Origin: Candidatus Zixiibacteriota bacterium
Lineage (GTDB): Bacteria; Zixibacteria; MSB-5A5; UBA10806
DNA length: 6,261 bases
Assembly: GCA_003520965.1 (NCBI GenBank)
Contig: DOTU01000177.1
Coordinates: forward strand, 1-6,261
Direction of reading: 5' to 3'
A model generated the notes under the pieces. It worked only from the letters and a program-made list of their open reading frames with translations. It was not told where the DNA came from and did not search any database. The position numbers and the translations under genes were made by a program. Positions 1 through 5,125 of the stretch are shown in pieces. How positions within the stretch are numbered: position 1 is the stretch's first letter; each line of letters opens with the position of its first letter.

Positions 1-71
1 CCCGGGATTTTCATCCCCTCGATTGCCCGCCGGTCAATCGATTGCATTTGAGATGGTGCGCATAGTTTCAT
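1..71 (-). CDS. nnrE: NAD(P)H-hydrate epimerase, N-terminal fragment (runs off the left edge)
   Basis: The complement of 71-69 is ATG and opens a frame that stays open to the window edge, giving 23 full codons. The peptide contains QMQSIDRRAIEG followed by MKIP. This matches the start of YjeF-N proteins, which typically begin MK(L/V).. then QM..(I/L)DRRAIE..GIPG. The family epimerises damaged S/R hydrates of NAD(P)H so that the dehydratase can repair them; in many bacteria it is fused to that ADP/ATP-dependent dehydratase (NnrD). Only the first helix is visible, so whether this is a single-domain or fused protein cannot be said. No Shine-Dalgarno precedes the ATG, but a strong promoter does, consistent with leaderless translation. 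The gene diverges from gcvT. The assignment rests on a short but characteristic N-terminal pattern. Confidence 0.75.
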   Translation of the reverse strand, partial: MKLCAPSQMQSIDRRAIEGMKIP

Positions 72-77
72 ACAGGT

Positions 78-107
78 ATTGTAGGAAACGGGAGGGCGGG
101 ATGTCAA
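78..107 (-). promoter_or_regulatory. Sigma70-type promoter of nnrE, predicted leaderless
   Basis: Read on the minus strand, TTGACA (complement of 107-102) is followed by an 18-nt spacer and TACAAT (complement of 83-78). The -35 is a perfect consensus and the -10 matches 5 of 6. Counting the last -10 base as -7 puts +1 at position 71, the A of the nnrE ATG. There is no purine-rich SD between the -10 and the start codon. Confidence 0.7.
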
Positions 108-114
108 TGTAAGA

Positions 115-149
115 AGTTATGCGTTATAAGTAGTGGGTTATGGGTTGAA
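115..149 (+). repeat. Degenerate 7-nt tandem repeat, five units
   Basis: Successive heptads read AGTTATG, CGTTATA, AGTAGTG, GGTTATG and GGTTGAA. The core GTTATG recurs with substitutions but no indels. It lies just upstream, on the far side, of the nnrE -35 box. It could be a decayed simple repeat or a spaced set of binding sites. No function can be read from it. Confidence 0.5.
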
Positions 150-176
150 TATACGACCCCATTGGGATCGCCGGAC

Positions 177-207
177 AGAACGATGTTCTATTTTTACTAG
201 AGTAAAA
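177..207. promoter_or_regulatory. Two adjacent inverted repeats in the gcvT upstream region
   Basis: AGAAC (177-181) and GTTCT (185-189) flank a 3-nt loop, and five Ts follow after one A, giving a mini-terminator shape with only a 5-bp stem. Immediately next, TTTTACT (192-198) and AGTAAAA (201-207) are perfect 7-nt arms around a 2-nt centre. That spacing suits a dimeric DNA-binding protein better than an RNA hairpin. Either could be an operator or attenuator; no consensus was recognised. Confidence 0.4.
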
Positions 208-413
208 TCAAAACCGCCGAAAATGGCGATGTAGAAAGAGCGACGTTGGGGCAATCCCCGATACTCAGGTTACATTCTCTCGTTTCCCATAATATCTCAA
301 ATTCTATCTGGATTACTACCCCCAATCCTATTATATTGCCCGATAACTTTGTGAAATTTAGTCGTCCTGCGTGATTTGCGGGATGTGTGACGGTTGGGAA
401 GCGAGAGGATTTT

Positions 414-1508
414 ATGATTAAGAAGACGGCGTTTTATGATATCCATCAAAAGGCGGGGGCCAAGATAGTCGAATTTGCCGGTTACTATATGCCGGTGCAG
501 TATCGTTCAATCACAGAAGAACATAAACGAGTCCGCAAATCGGTGGGGCTGTTTGATCTCTCCCACATGGGCGAGTTCGTAGTCAGCGGCCCCGGCGCCA
601 AGCAGTTCGTGCAAAGCGCAGTTACCAACGATGTCAACGCCTTGGGACTGGGGCAGATCATGTATACTTGCATGTGCTACCCCCACGGCGGAATCGTTGA
701 CGATCTCCTGGTGTACAATCTCGGCGATACCTTTTTCCTGGTGGTCAACGCCTCGAATATCGCCAAGGATTTCGCGCATCTCCAATCGCTAATCAAAACC
801 AGCGATATTAAGCTCGAAAACATATCCGACGAGACCGCTCTTCTGGCTATCCAGGGCCCCGACGCCGAAAAGGTGCTGGCCAAACTTACCAAGTACGATC
901 TGCCATCTATTCCGTTCTACTGGTCGGCTCAGGCTGAGATCGCCGGAGTGGATATGCTTTTCTCGCGAACCGGATATACCGGCGAGGATGGGTTCGAGCT
1001 TTATTTCCCTCCCAAACATGCCGTAAAGATATGGAACGCTGTGGCCGACGCAGCCAAGGAGTTCGATGCCGAACCAATCGGCCTGGGCGCCCGCGATTCT
1101 CTGCGTTTGGAAATGAAATACGCCCTTTACGGTAACGATATCGATGCCACAACGAACCCGATCGAGGCCGGCCTGGGCTGGGTAGTCAAACTCGAAAAAG
1201 GCGACTTTGTTGGCAAAGAAGTTATTGCTAAAGTGAAAGCCGACGGCCCAACACGCAAGAACGTGGCCTTTGAGCTTAAGGAGAAAGCCTTCCCGCGCCA
1301 GCATTATCCGATAGTCGTTGGCGGACAAAAAGTTGGAGAGGTAACCTCGGGGACATTTTCGCCAATGCTCGAGAAAGGGATAGGTACGGGGTACGTACAA
1401 ACCGCGTACACAAAAATCGGGACTGAAATAGGAATCGATATCCGGGGCAAAGTAGCGAAGGCTGAAGTCGTCAAGCCCCCGTTCTATAAATTTGGAACTC
1501 ATAAGTAA
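414..1508 (+). CDS. gcvT: Aminomethyltransferase, glycine cleavage system T protein
   Basis: GcvT moves the aminomethyl carbon from the lipoyl arm of H protein to tetrahydrofolate, releasing ammonia and 5,10-methylene-THF, in the cytoplasm. The 364-residue protein shows the full family pattern: SITEEHKRVR and GLFDLSHMGE (about 32-54), GGIVDDLLVY (92-101), VVNASN (110-115), LLAIQGPDA (143-151), TGYTGEDGFE (186-195), GLGARDSLRLE (223-233) and NPIEAGLGW (248-256). Asp96, Tyr188, Glu195 and Arg227 fall where I recall the folate-site residues of the Thermotoga maritima enzyme, which is also about 364 residues long. That supports the ATG at 414 over a GTG at 387, as does GAGAGGA 4-5 nt before it. 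gcvH and gcvP are not in the window, and comB follows 32 bp downstream. Complete and apparently functional. Confidence 0.96.
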   Translation: MIKKTAFYDIHQKAGAKIVEFAGYYMPVQYRSITEEHKRVRKSVGLFDLSHMGEFVVSGPGAKQFVQSAVTNDVNALGLGQIMYTCMCYPHGGIVDDLLVYNLGDTFFLVVNASNIAKDFAHLQSLIKTSDIKLENISDETALLAIQGPDAEKVLAKLTKYDLPSIPFYWSAQAEIAGVDMLFSRTGYTGEDGFELYFPPKHAVKIWNAVADAAKEFDAEPIGLGARDSLRLEMKYALYGNDIDATTNPIEAGLGWVVKLEKGDFVGKEVIAKVKADGPTRKNVAFELKEKAFPRQHYPIVVGGQKVGEVTSGTFSPMLEKGIGTGYVQTAYTKIGTEIGIDIRGKVAKAEVVKPPFYKFGTHK

Positions 1509-1538
1509 TTAACCCGGTATTAATACCGATAAGGTTAA
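1509..1538 (+). promoter_or_regulatory. Nested inverted repeat filling the gcvT-comB gap
   Basis: An outer pair, TTAACC (1509-1514) and GGTTAA (1533-1538), encloses a perfect 14-bp palindrome, CGGTATT/AATACCG (1515-1528), with ATAA unpaired on the 3' side. As RNA it would form a hairpin that includes AAGG (1531-1534), the only SD-like sequence for comB, and reach the first possible ATG (1538). As DNA the 14-mer could be an operator. There is no T-run, so it does not look like an intrinsic terminator. Confidence 0.55.
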
Positions 1539-1540
1539 TG

Positions 1541-2413
1541 ATGAGCGGCAATGCAAACATTACCGAGGTCATAACTCTTCTTACGCCCTCGGAATTGGTT
1601 GGAATAGATTTGCGGGGTGGCGTGGCCATTGTAATCGATGTGCTACGCGGCTCTTCGACTATTACTGAGGCGCTTAAAAACGGCGCCTCGAAAATCATTC
1701 CCGCCGGCGAGATTGAGGAAGCCCGTGCGTTGGCCGACGAGTGGCCGACAGGCGAATACCTTCTCTGCGCCGAGCGAAATGCCATCAGGGTCGACGGGTT
1801 TAATCTGGGCAACTCACCATTCGAATATGATCCCGAAACTGTTTCCGGAAAAGATCTCATATACTCATCGACCAACTGCTCAAAGGCACTTATTGCATCT
1901 TATGAAGCCGACCGCGTTCTGGTGGGCACGTTCAATAATATCTCTGCGGTCATGGAATCGGTGGGCATGGTTAATCGGGTTTTCCTGATTTGCGCCGGGA
2001 AGATGGGGCGATTTGCTCTCGAGGATACTGTCTGCGCCGGGATGTTCGTTAATGAATTTTTGCGTGATACAAGCCACGAGGTGGCCTTAAACGATGCCTC
2101 GCGTGTTGCCAAGCTTCTTTTCGATTTTTATCATCGCGATATACTCAAACTGCTGCGCGAATCGGCCCATGGGAATTACTTATTGACATTGGGCCTGGAT
2201 CGGGATCTCGAATTTGTGGGACAGGTCGATTCGGAAAGGATCGTTCCGGAACTGTCGCTTGATAAGACCTATTTTTTTTCGACCTATATCCCAAAAGCAT
2301 CAGGCGAGGAACAGCCCAAAAGCGCCACCAAAGAACCAGTGGTGCGCACCGCCGCCATTGCCTTTGAACCCAATATCGATAAGTTTGAAATCCGCGAAGT
2401 AACCAGCGATTAG
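1541..2413 (+). CDS. comB: ComB family protein, probable 2-phosphosulfolactate phosphatase
   Basis: The archaeal family founder dephosphorylates 2-phosphosulfolactate in coenzyme M biosynthesis (Mg-dependent); bacterial members are widespread and their substrate is often untested. Motifs with this start: VIDVLRGSSTI (31-41), AERNAIRVDGFNLGNSPFEY (77-96), SSTNCSKAL (109-117), VLVGTFNN (126-133) and CAGKMGRFALEDTVCAG (151-167). These match ComB landmarks VIDVLRATSTI, GERGG..GFDLGNSP.EY, TTTNGT.AL and CaG..GrfslED..AG. Two departures stand out: the usual Gly of TNGT is Cys113, and GERGG reads AERNA. At 290 residues it exceeds the roughly 240 I expect; the last 40 or so, starting PKASGEE, look like a charged tail. 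ATGs at 1538 and 1541 are in tandem; 1541 gives AAGG a better 6-nt spacing. It is probably cotranscribed with gcvT. Confidence 0.88.
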   Translation: MSGNANITEVITLLTPSELVGIDLRGGVAIVIDVLRGSSTITEALKNGASKIIPAGEIEEARALADEWPTGEYLLCAERNAIRVDGFNLGNSPFEYDPETVSGKDLIYSSTNCSKALIASYEADRVLVGTFNNISAVMESVGMVNRVFLICAGKMGRFALEDTVCAGMFVNEFLRDTSHEVALNDASRVAKLLFDFYHRDILKLLRESAHGNYLLTLGLDRDLEFVGQVDSERIVPELSLDKTYFFSTYIPKASGEEQPKSATKEPVVRTAAIAFEPNIDKFEIREVTSD

Positions 2414-2470
2414 TAATACCTTTTTCTGCACTCGCTATAATATTTAAATCGAATTGTATATTGATTATTG

Positions 2471-2491
2471 TCCCAAAACATGATTTTGGGA
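2471..2491 (+). terminator. Candidate hairpin terminator after comB
   Basis: TCCCAAAA (2471-2478) and TTTTGGGA (2484-2491) form a perfect 8-bp stem with a 5-nt loop, followed by TTTGG. It lies 58 bp past the comB stop, in the convergent gap. The stem is AT-rich and the trailing T-run short, so termination would be weak; it could work in either direction. Confidence 0.4.
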
Positions 2492-2542
2492 TTTGGAAAG
2501 ATTTAACAAATTCATCCAGGATTGATAATTAAGAACGACCGA

Positions 2543-2559
2543 CACCGGGGATGCCGGTG
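2543..2559 (-). repeat. GC-rich inverted repeat after the lipoprotein gene
   Basis: CACCGG (2543-2548) and CCGGTG (2554-2559) are perfect arms around a 5-nt loop, about 20 nt past the stop of the leftward gene. On the minus strand the sequence continues TCGGTCGTTCTTAATT, with no proper T-run. It could be a weak or factor-assisted terminator for that gene. Confidence 0.4.
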
Positions 2560-2579
2560 AAATCCGATAAAGGATCTCC

Positions 2580-3200
2580 TTAATGGATTCTATTCGCTTG
2601 ATGCCAATTATCGAGAAGCTCAAGCGATAAAACCGCGCTTTCCCGATTATACGCGAATCCGCCTCCGGACAGGAGTCGACCCAGTTTCTCCGGTTCGTTC
2701 TCTTGCGCCCAGGGGATCAGCGCCCCCATAACCGCGTTGATTGCCGCCACGCTCGGCTCAGATAGTTCGGCTCGAACCCTTTTTATCTTTCCATTGACTA
2801 TCACAAAGGCAATGGACGAATAAACATTGGGCTGTAGGCCGGCAGTGAAGAGCCAGTTGTTGGATTCCATGGCGTTAACAAAGACCGTATCGCGTTTAGT
2901 TCGTTCTATAATCAATTTTATTTGAGAGTCGAGTGTCGAATCGTAGCGGGCTTTTTCGGCGATCGCCTCTTTTCCGACAAGCGGTGTTTCCATGCCGGTA
3001 AATTCATATTGGGCATTCTCCGTAAATAAAACCAGAAGAGAATCGACCTGATGCGCATTGTATGCTCTTTCGTATGAAGCCACCACCGCCTTTCGCGATG
3101 AGCTTTGCGAGCAGGCCAGGAGTGAAAAAAGAAATAGCACAATCATCAAGGAATAATATGATTGGCTCAAAATAATATTTCGTTTATTGGTTCTCTGCAT
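2580..3200 (-). CDS. Predicted lipoprotein with an NTF2/SnoaL-like (DUF4440-type) domain
   Basis: From the ATG at 3200 the protein has 206 residues: a basic N-terminus (QRTNKR), a hydrophobic core (about 16-28) and a lipobox LLAC with Cys30 as the lipidation site. Ser31 at +2 predicts outer-membrane sorting in a diderm. Residues about 37-155 fit the cone-shaped NTF2-like fold: a helix with SYERAYNAHQVDSLLVLF, a strand AQYEFTG, LVGKEAI, then strands ending in AFVIVNGKIKRVRAEL. Such domains bind small ligands or act as enzymes, and the fold alone gives no substrate. A C-terminal segment (156-206) rich in Leu and Trp is not recognised. Start is uncertain: ATG 3230 (10 residues longer) has AGGA upstream but inside a strong hairpin, while 3200 has only a poor SD. 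It is convergent with comB. Confidence 0.75.
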   Translation of the reverse strand: MQRTNKRNIILSQSYYSLMIVLFLFSLLACSQSSSRKAVVASYERAYNAHQVDSLLVLFTENAQYEFTGMETPLVGKEAIAEKARYDSTLDSQIKLIIERTKRDTVFVNAMESNNWLFTAGLQPNVYSSIAFVIVNGKIKRVRAELSEPSVAAINAVMGALIPWAQENEPEKLGRLLSGGGFAYNRESAVLSLELLDNWHQANRIH

Positions 3201-3230
3201 CCCATTTCTTTTTAATTTGTCAAGAAACAT

Positions 3231-3253
3231 CCGGGGTTCCTGCGGAACCCCGG
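3231..3253 (-). terminator. Perfect 10-bp GC-rich hairpin, probable terminator after ytfJ
   Basis: CCGGGGTTCC and GGAACCCCGG are exact 10-nt complements around a 3-nt loop. On the minus strand the stem is followed by ATGTTTCTTG, T-rich but interrupted. It lies 70 bp past the ytfJ stop and just before the lipoprotein start, where it would insulate the two transcripts. The alternative start ATG (3230) abuts the stem. Confidence 0.6.
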
Positions 3254-3256
3254 CTA

Positions 3257-3279
3257 CAATTTCAGATTGCAATTTCAGA
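3257..3279 (-). repeat. Short direct repeat, two copies of TCTGAAATTG
   Basis: On the minus strand TCTGAAATTG occurs twice (complement of 3279-3270 and 3266-3257), 13 nt from start to start. A further TTCAG/CTGAA dyad overlaps the first copy. It sits just before the GC-rich hairpin. It may be a small duplication or paired operator half-sites. Confidence 0.5.
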
Positions 3280-3323
3280 CTGAACTCGGAGTTTACGCTT
3301 TTCCGTGGTCGTTTTTGTTCGCG

Positions 3324-3713
3324 TTACGCCATCGTGTCTGGCTTTTTATCCTTTTTATCAGTCTTATCTTTTTTAAAATCCTGCACTTTGGCAATGAGCT
3401 CTGGGATAGCCGCGATTATGCCCTCATATTTGGTTCGTCCGGTGGGAAGGAATGAAACCTTGTCTTCTTCGATAATGATGAATCCCATTGGCTCAACTCG
3501 CACGCCGCCTCCGGCTCCACCGCCGAAACCGCTGCCCTTTTCGCCGCTTTCACCCTCGCCACCACCCACACCGAATCCAACCGTAACCCGCGTAATCGGG
3601 ACAACGCTTTTATTGCCCATTGTCACCTGTTTGCCGACCACCGTGTCGGAAGCCGCTATCTGTTTTATCTCCGTGATTATCGTGGCTGCAAGTTCCTGTA
3701 GTTTATTTGGCAT
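3324..3713 (-). CDS. ytfJ: GerW family protein (YtfJ-type)
   Basis: A 129-residue protein with the Spore_YtfJ (GerW) layout. There is an N-terminal helix (about 2-20), then DTVVGKQVTMGNKSVVPITRV (23-43) leading into VGFGVGGGEGE, a Gly-rich loop (46-70) and GGGVRVEPMGFIIIEEDKV (68-86). A helix and a Lys/Asp-rich tail (113-129) finish it. In Bacillus subtilis the founder is needed for normal spore germination, but homologues occur in many non-sporulating bacteria with unknown function, and no catalytic residues are evident. The ATG at 3713 begins 1 nt after the stop of the DUF2953 gene, with GGGA at 3724-3721 as SD, so translation is likely coupled. The same pairing exists as Bacillus ytfI-ytfJ. 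No signal peptide or membrane segment is seen. Confidence 0.9.
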   Translation of the reverse strand: MPNKLQELAATIITEIKQIAASDTVVGKQVTMGNKSVVPITRVTVGFGVGGGEGESGEKGSGFGGGAGGGVRVEPMGFIIIEEDKVSFLPTGRTKYEGIIAAIPELIAKVQDFKKDKTDKKDKKPDTMA

Positions 3714-3714
3714 T

Positions 3715-4341
3715 TCATGCTCCCTTCTTCAATTTCCGGTAGAGTTTTATCAACTTTATGATAGGTAAACGTATAATAAAAACCAATGTTTCCCAAATTA
3801 ATCTGAATATTCGAATTACCAGCCCCATCTCCACGGTGCCTTTGAACTTTTCGGCGGCAAAATCGGGATTGTATACAATCGAGATTGAGCTCGGAAGAGC
3901 TGGCCGGATAGCGTGATAGGCGCCATACAACTCGCCGGTTATGTCTGGCTCAGCTGCTCCGCCGGTAATATTAGCCTTTAAAAAATAATGCGGGGCACTA
4001 AGAAGACGCCCTGTCAGCTTAAGGGTTTCGCCAAACAGATCAAAAATAACCGCCAGATCGGAGCGACTGAATTCGGACAGTTTAAACCTTTTCTTTGGCT
4101 TCTCTTCGGGTATTTTTACTGCTTTTATCACTGCCTTTTCGATTTTTTCCGCTTCTTTAACTTTTTTCTCTTTCTTTGGTATTCCCAAAACGAACTTGCG
4201 CTCGAACGGAAATATCTTCACAGCCGAAACAGTTGATATTTTCTCGTCGATTATAATATTAAGGCGAAGCGTTATCGGCATAAAGAGGAGATAAGCGCCA
4301 AGAACAAATATGATAGCTAATAGAATCGATACGATAAGCAT
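3715..4341 (-). CDS. DUF2953 membrane-anchored protein (YtfI-like)
   Basis: A 208-residue protein starting with a membrane segment (about 2-22, MLIVSILLAIIFVLGAYLLF) that probably leaves the rest outside the cytosol or on the membrane surface. A Lys/Glu-rich stretch follows (about 52-86). A conserved-looking block then reads LKANITGGAAEPDITGELYG (about 122-141) and SISIVYNPDFAAEKFKGTVEMG (about 152-173), typical of DUF2953. The C-terminus (174-208) is hydrophobic then basic, possibly a second membrane-associated helix. Function is unknown; the constant neighbour is GerW/YtfJ, here 1 nt downstream, suggesting a joint role. The SD is weak (GCCGAG before ATG 4341), and 58 bp separate it from the hemerythrin gene upstream, so it may be in the same transcript. 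The family call rests on this pattern plus synteny. Confidence 0.8.
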   Translation of the reverse strand: MLIVSILLAIIFVLGAYLLFMPITLRLNIIIDEKISTVSAVKIFPFERKFVLGIPKKEKKVKEAEKIEKAVIKAVKIPEEKPKKRFKLSEFSRSDLAVIFDLFGETLKLTGRLLSAPHYFLKANITGGAAEPDITGELYGAYHAIRPALPSSISIVYNPDFAAEKFKGTVEMGLVIRIFRLIWETLVFIIRLPIIKLIKLYRKLKKGA

Positions 4342-4399
4342 ACTCGGCTGTTATTTCCAGTGCCCAAAAATATTCTTTTTAATAATGGTTTGTTACACG

Positions 4400-4960
4400 C
4401 TAATTTTTCGAGAGATATATCCCCCGCATACGATCTATCAGGCGATGAAACTCCTCATGTTTACCCACGCCAATCTCGTCAACCTCCAAGCGATCGAAAT
4501 CGACTAAAAGCTCCTCCTGCTTCTGGGCTGAAAGACGCTCGTCGGCCATAGGGTAAAGCACATTATCCTCAATATCGATATGCTGAATAAGGAGAGTCAT
4601 ATAATGTTTGGCGCTTTGCAGTATCAGATTAACAGCGCCGGAATCGCCCTGCCGGTAGAGAGCTGAGGCTGTTGCGAGATCGTGGATATAATTTCGCCCG
4701 GAAACGTGATCCTTAATCAAAGCTCCGATACGGTCACCATCACCGGGTTTCATACTCTCATGCATGGCCACAAAGAGCATATTTTCCTCTTTGGCATGAT
4801 GGCACCTGTCGACAAAAACCTGGAAAAACTCGATCAGACTATCGAGATGATCGGGGTCAATCCGTTCACCCGATTCGAGCTTTTTGCAAAGTTTATCTAA
4901 TACAAGCAGCATTAGCTTGACCGCGTTATGTTCTTTTTTTAACTGCTCAGTGGCTTTCAC
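4400..4960 (-). CDS. Hemerythrin-like HHE cation-binding domain protein
   Basis: A 186-residue single-domain four-helix protein expected to bind a non-haem di-iron centre, for O2, NO or iron sensing or storage in the cytoplasm. Counting the GTG at 4960 as residue 1, candidate ligands are His11 (KKEHN), His55 and Glu59 (CHHAKEE), His85 (KDHV), and His127 and Glu131 (QHIDIEDNVLYP). This set with two HxxxE pairs resembles the FBXL5 hemerythrin domain, as recalled, more than classical five-His hemerythrin. A start at TTG 4963 is unlikely because AGGAGG would lie 1 nt away; GTG 4960 gives 4 nt. The next ATG would remove the first His. About 160 bp separate it from arsC, with its own promoter, so it need not belong to the ars operon. 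DUF2953 lies 58 bp downstream. The exact ligand or role cannot be deduced. Confidence 0.92.
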   Translation of the reverse strand: MKATEQLKKEHNAVKLMLLVLDKLCKKLESGERIDPDHLDSLIEFFQVFVDRCHHAKEENMLFVAMHESMKPGDGDRIGALIKDHVSGRNYIHDLATASALYRQGDSGAVNLILQSAKHYMTLLIQHIDIEDNVLYPMADERLSAQKQEELLVDFDRLEVDEIGVGKHEEFHRLIDRMRGIYLSKN

Positions 4961-4964
4961 CAAA

Positions 4965-4970
4965 CCTCCT
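4965..4970 (-). promoter_or_regulatory. Shine-Dalgarno AGGAGG of the hemerythrin gene
   Basis: A perfect AGGAGG on the minus strand, 4 nt before GTG 4960 and 1 nt before TTG 4963. It decides the start in favour of GTG. It is the strongest ribosome site in the window. Confidence 0.85.
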
Positions 4971-4984
4971 TATATGATCCTCTG

Positions 4985-5002
4985 CCTCCCATCGATGAGA
5001 GG
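4985..5002 (-). promoter_or_regulatory. Hairpin in the hemerythrin 5' UTR
   Basis: On the minus strand CCTCTCA and TGGGAGG pair over 7 bp (one U-G wobble) around loop TCGA, 14 nt before the SD. No T-run follows, so it is not a terminator. It may stabilise the leader or influence ribosome access; no known riboswitch was recognised. Confidence 0.45.
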
Positions 5003-5037
5003 GGAAGCCGGCATTTTATATCCCTCTTACTGCCAAC

Positions 5038-5066
5038 AAATTAAGTATTCACCCGGGGACTGTCAA
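5038..5066 (-). promoter_or_regulatory. Candidate promoter of the hemerythrin gene
   Basis: On the minus strand a perfect TTGACA (complement of 5066-5061) stands 17 nt before TAATTT (complement of 5043-5038). The -35 and spacing are ideal and the -10 weak (3 of 6). Predicted start near 5031 would give a leader of about 70 nt containing the hairpin at 4985-5002. Confidence 0.55.
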
Positions 5067-5107
5067 GGCATAAGCGGGATAGCCAAAACTTATGGCGCTT
5101 CAGACAA

Positions 5108-5123
5108 CTGATTTAAAGATCAG
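5108..5123 (-). terminator. Weak hairpin just after arsC
   Basis: CTGAT and ATCAG arms around a 6-nt AT loop start 3 nt past the arsC stop, followed on the minus strand by TTGTCTGA. The stem is only 5 bp, so termination would be weak; kept because it is where the ars transcript should end. Confidence 0.25.
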
Positions 5124-5125
5124 GC

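Larger units (their letters stand above)
72..413. other. Divergent intergenic region between nnrE and gcvT (gcvT leader)
   Basis: About 340 bases without a convincing gene on either strand. It holds the nnrE promoter (78-107), a heptad repeat (115-149), two adjacent inverted repeats (177-207) and a small hairpin with arms CGCC/GGCG (215-228). A further stretch, GGGGCAATCCCC then ACTCAGGT (248-270), faintly recalls a glycine-riboswitch core. I see no clear consensus promoter for gcvT; AT-rich candidates such as TATTAT (329-334) or TAATAT (290-295) lack a good -35 at the right distance. The last part carries the gcvT ribosome site. Confidence 0.6.

Noticed and set aside
387..413. GTG at 387 as a longer gcvT start
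   Set aside because: It adds nine residues not seen in the family and has no SD; ATG 414 has GAGAGGA and gives the usual 364 residues.
789..1502. A 237-residue leftward frame inside gcvT
   Set aside because: It lies opposite a fully conserved gcvT and resembles no protein family; a codon-bias shadow.
2436..2441. Perfect TATAAT after comB
   Set aside because: There is no -35 at 16-18 nt upstream and no rightward gene follows; it is probably chance in an AT-rich gap.
3218..3223. Minus-strand TTGACA as a promoter for the lipoprotein gene
   Set aside because: At 17 nt downstream the sequence is ATGCAG, and no acceptable -10 occurs at nearby spacings.
3231..3272. Extending the lipoprotein gene to the TTG at 3272
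   Set aside because: The extra residues are translated from the hairpin and direct repeat and would push the lipobox Cys to residue 54, too far in for a signal peptide.
3187..3768. A rightward Pro/Ser-rich reading frame
   Set aside because: It is the antisense shadow of ytfJ, with its proline run complementary to the Gly-rich loop; no SD or family resemblance.
4353..4400. AAAAA/TTTTT inverted repeat between the hemerythrin and DUF2953 genes
   Set aside because: The arms are only A and T, too weak for a terminator and likely chance in this AT-rich spacer.
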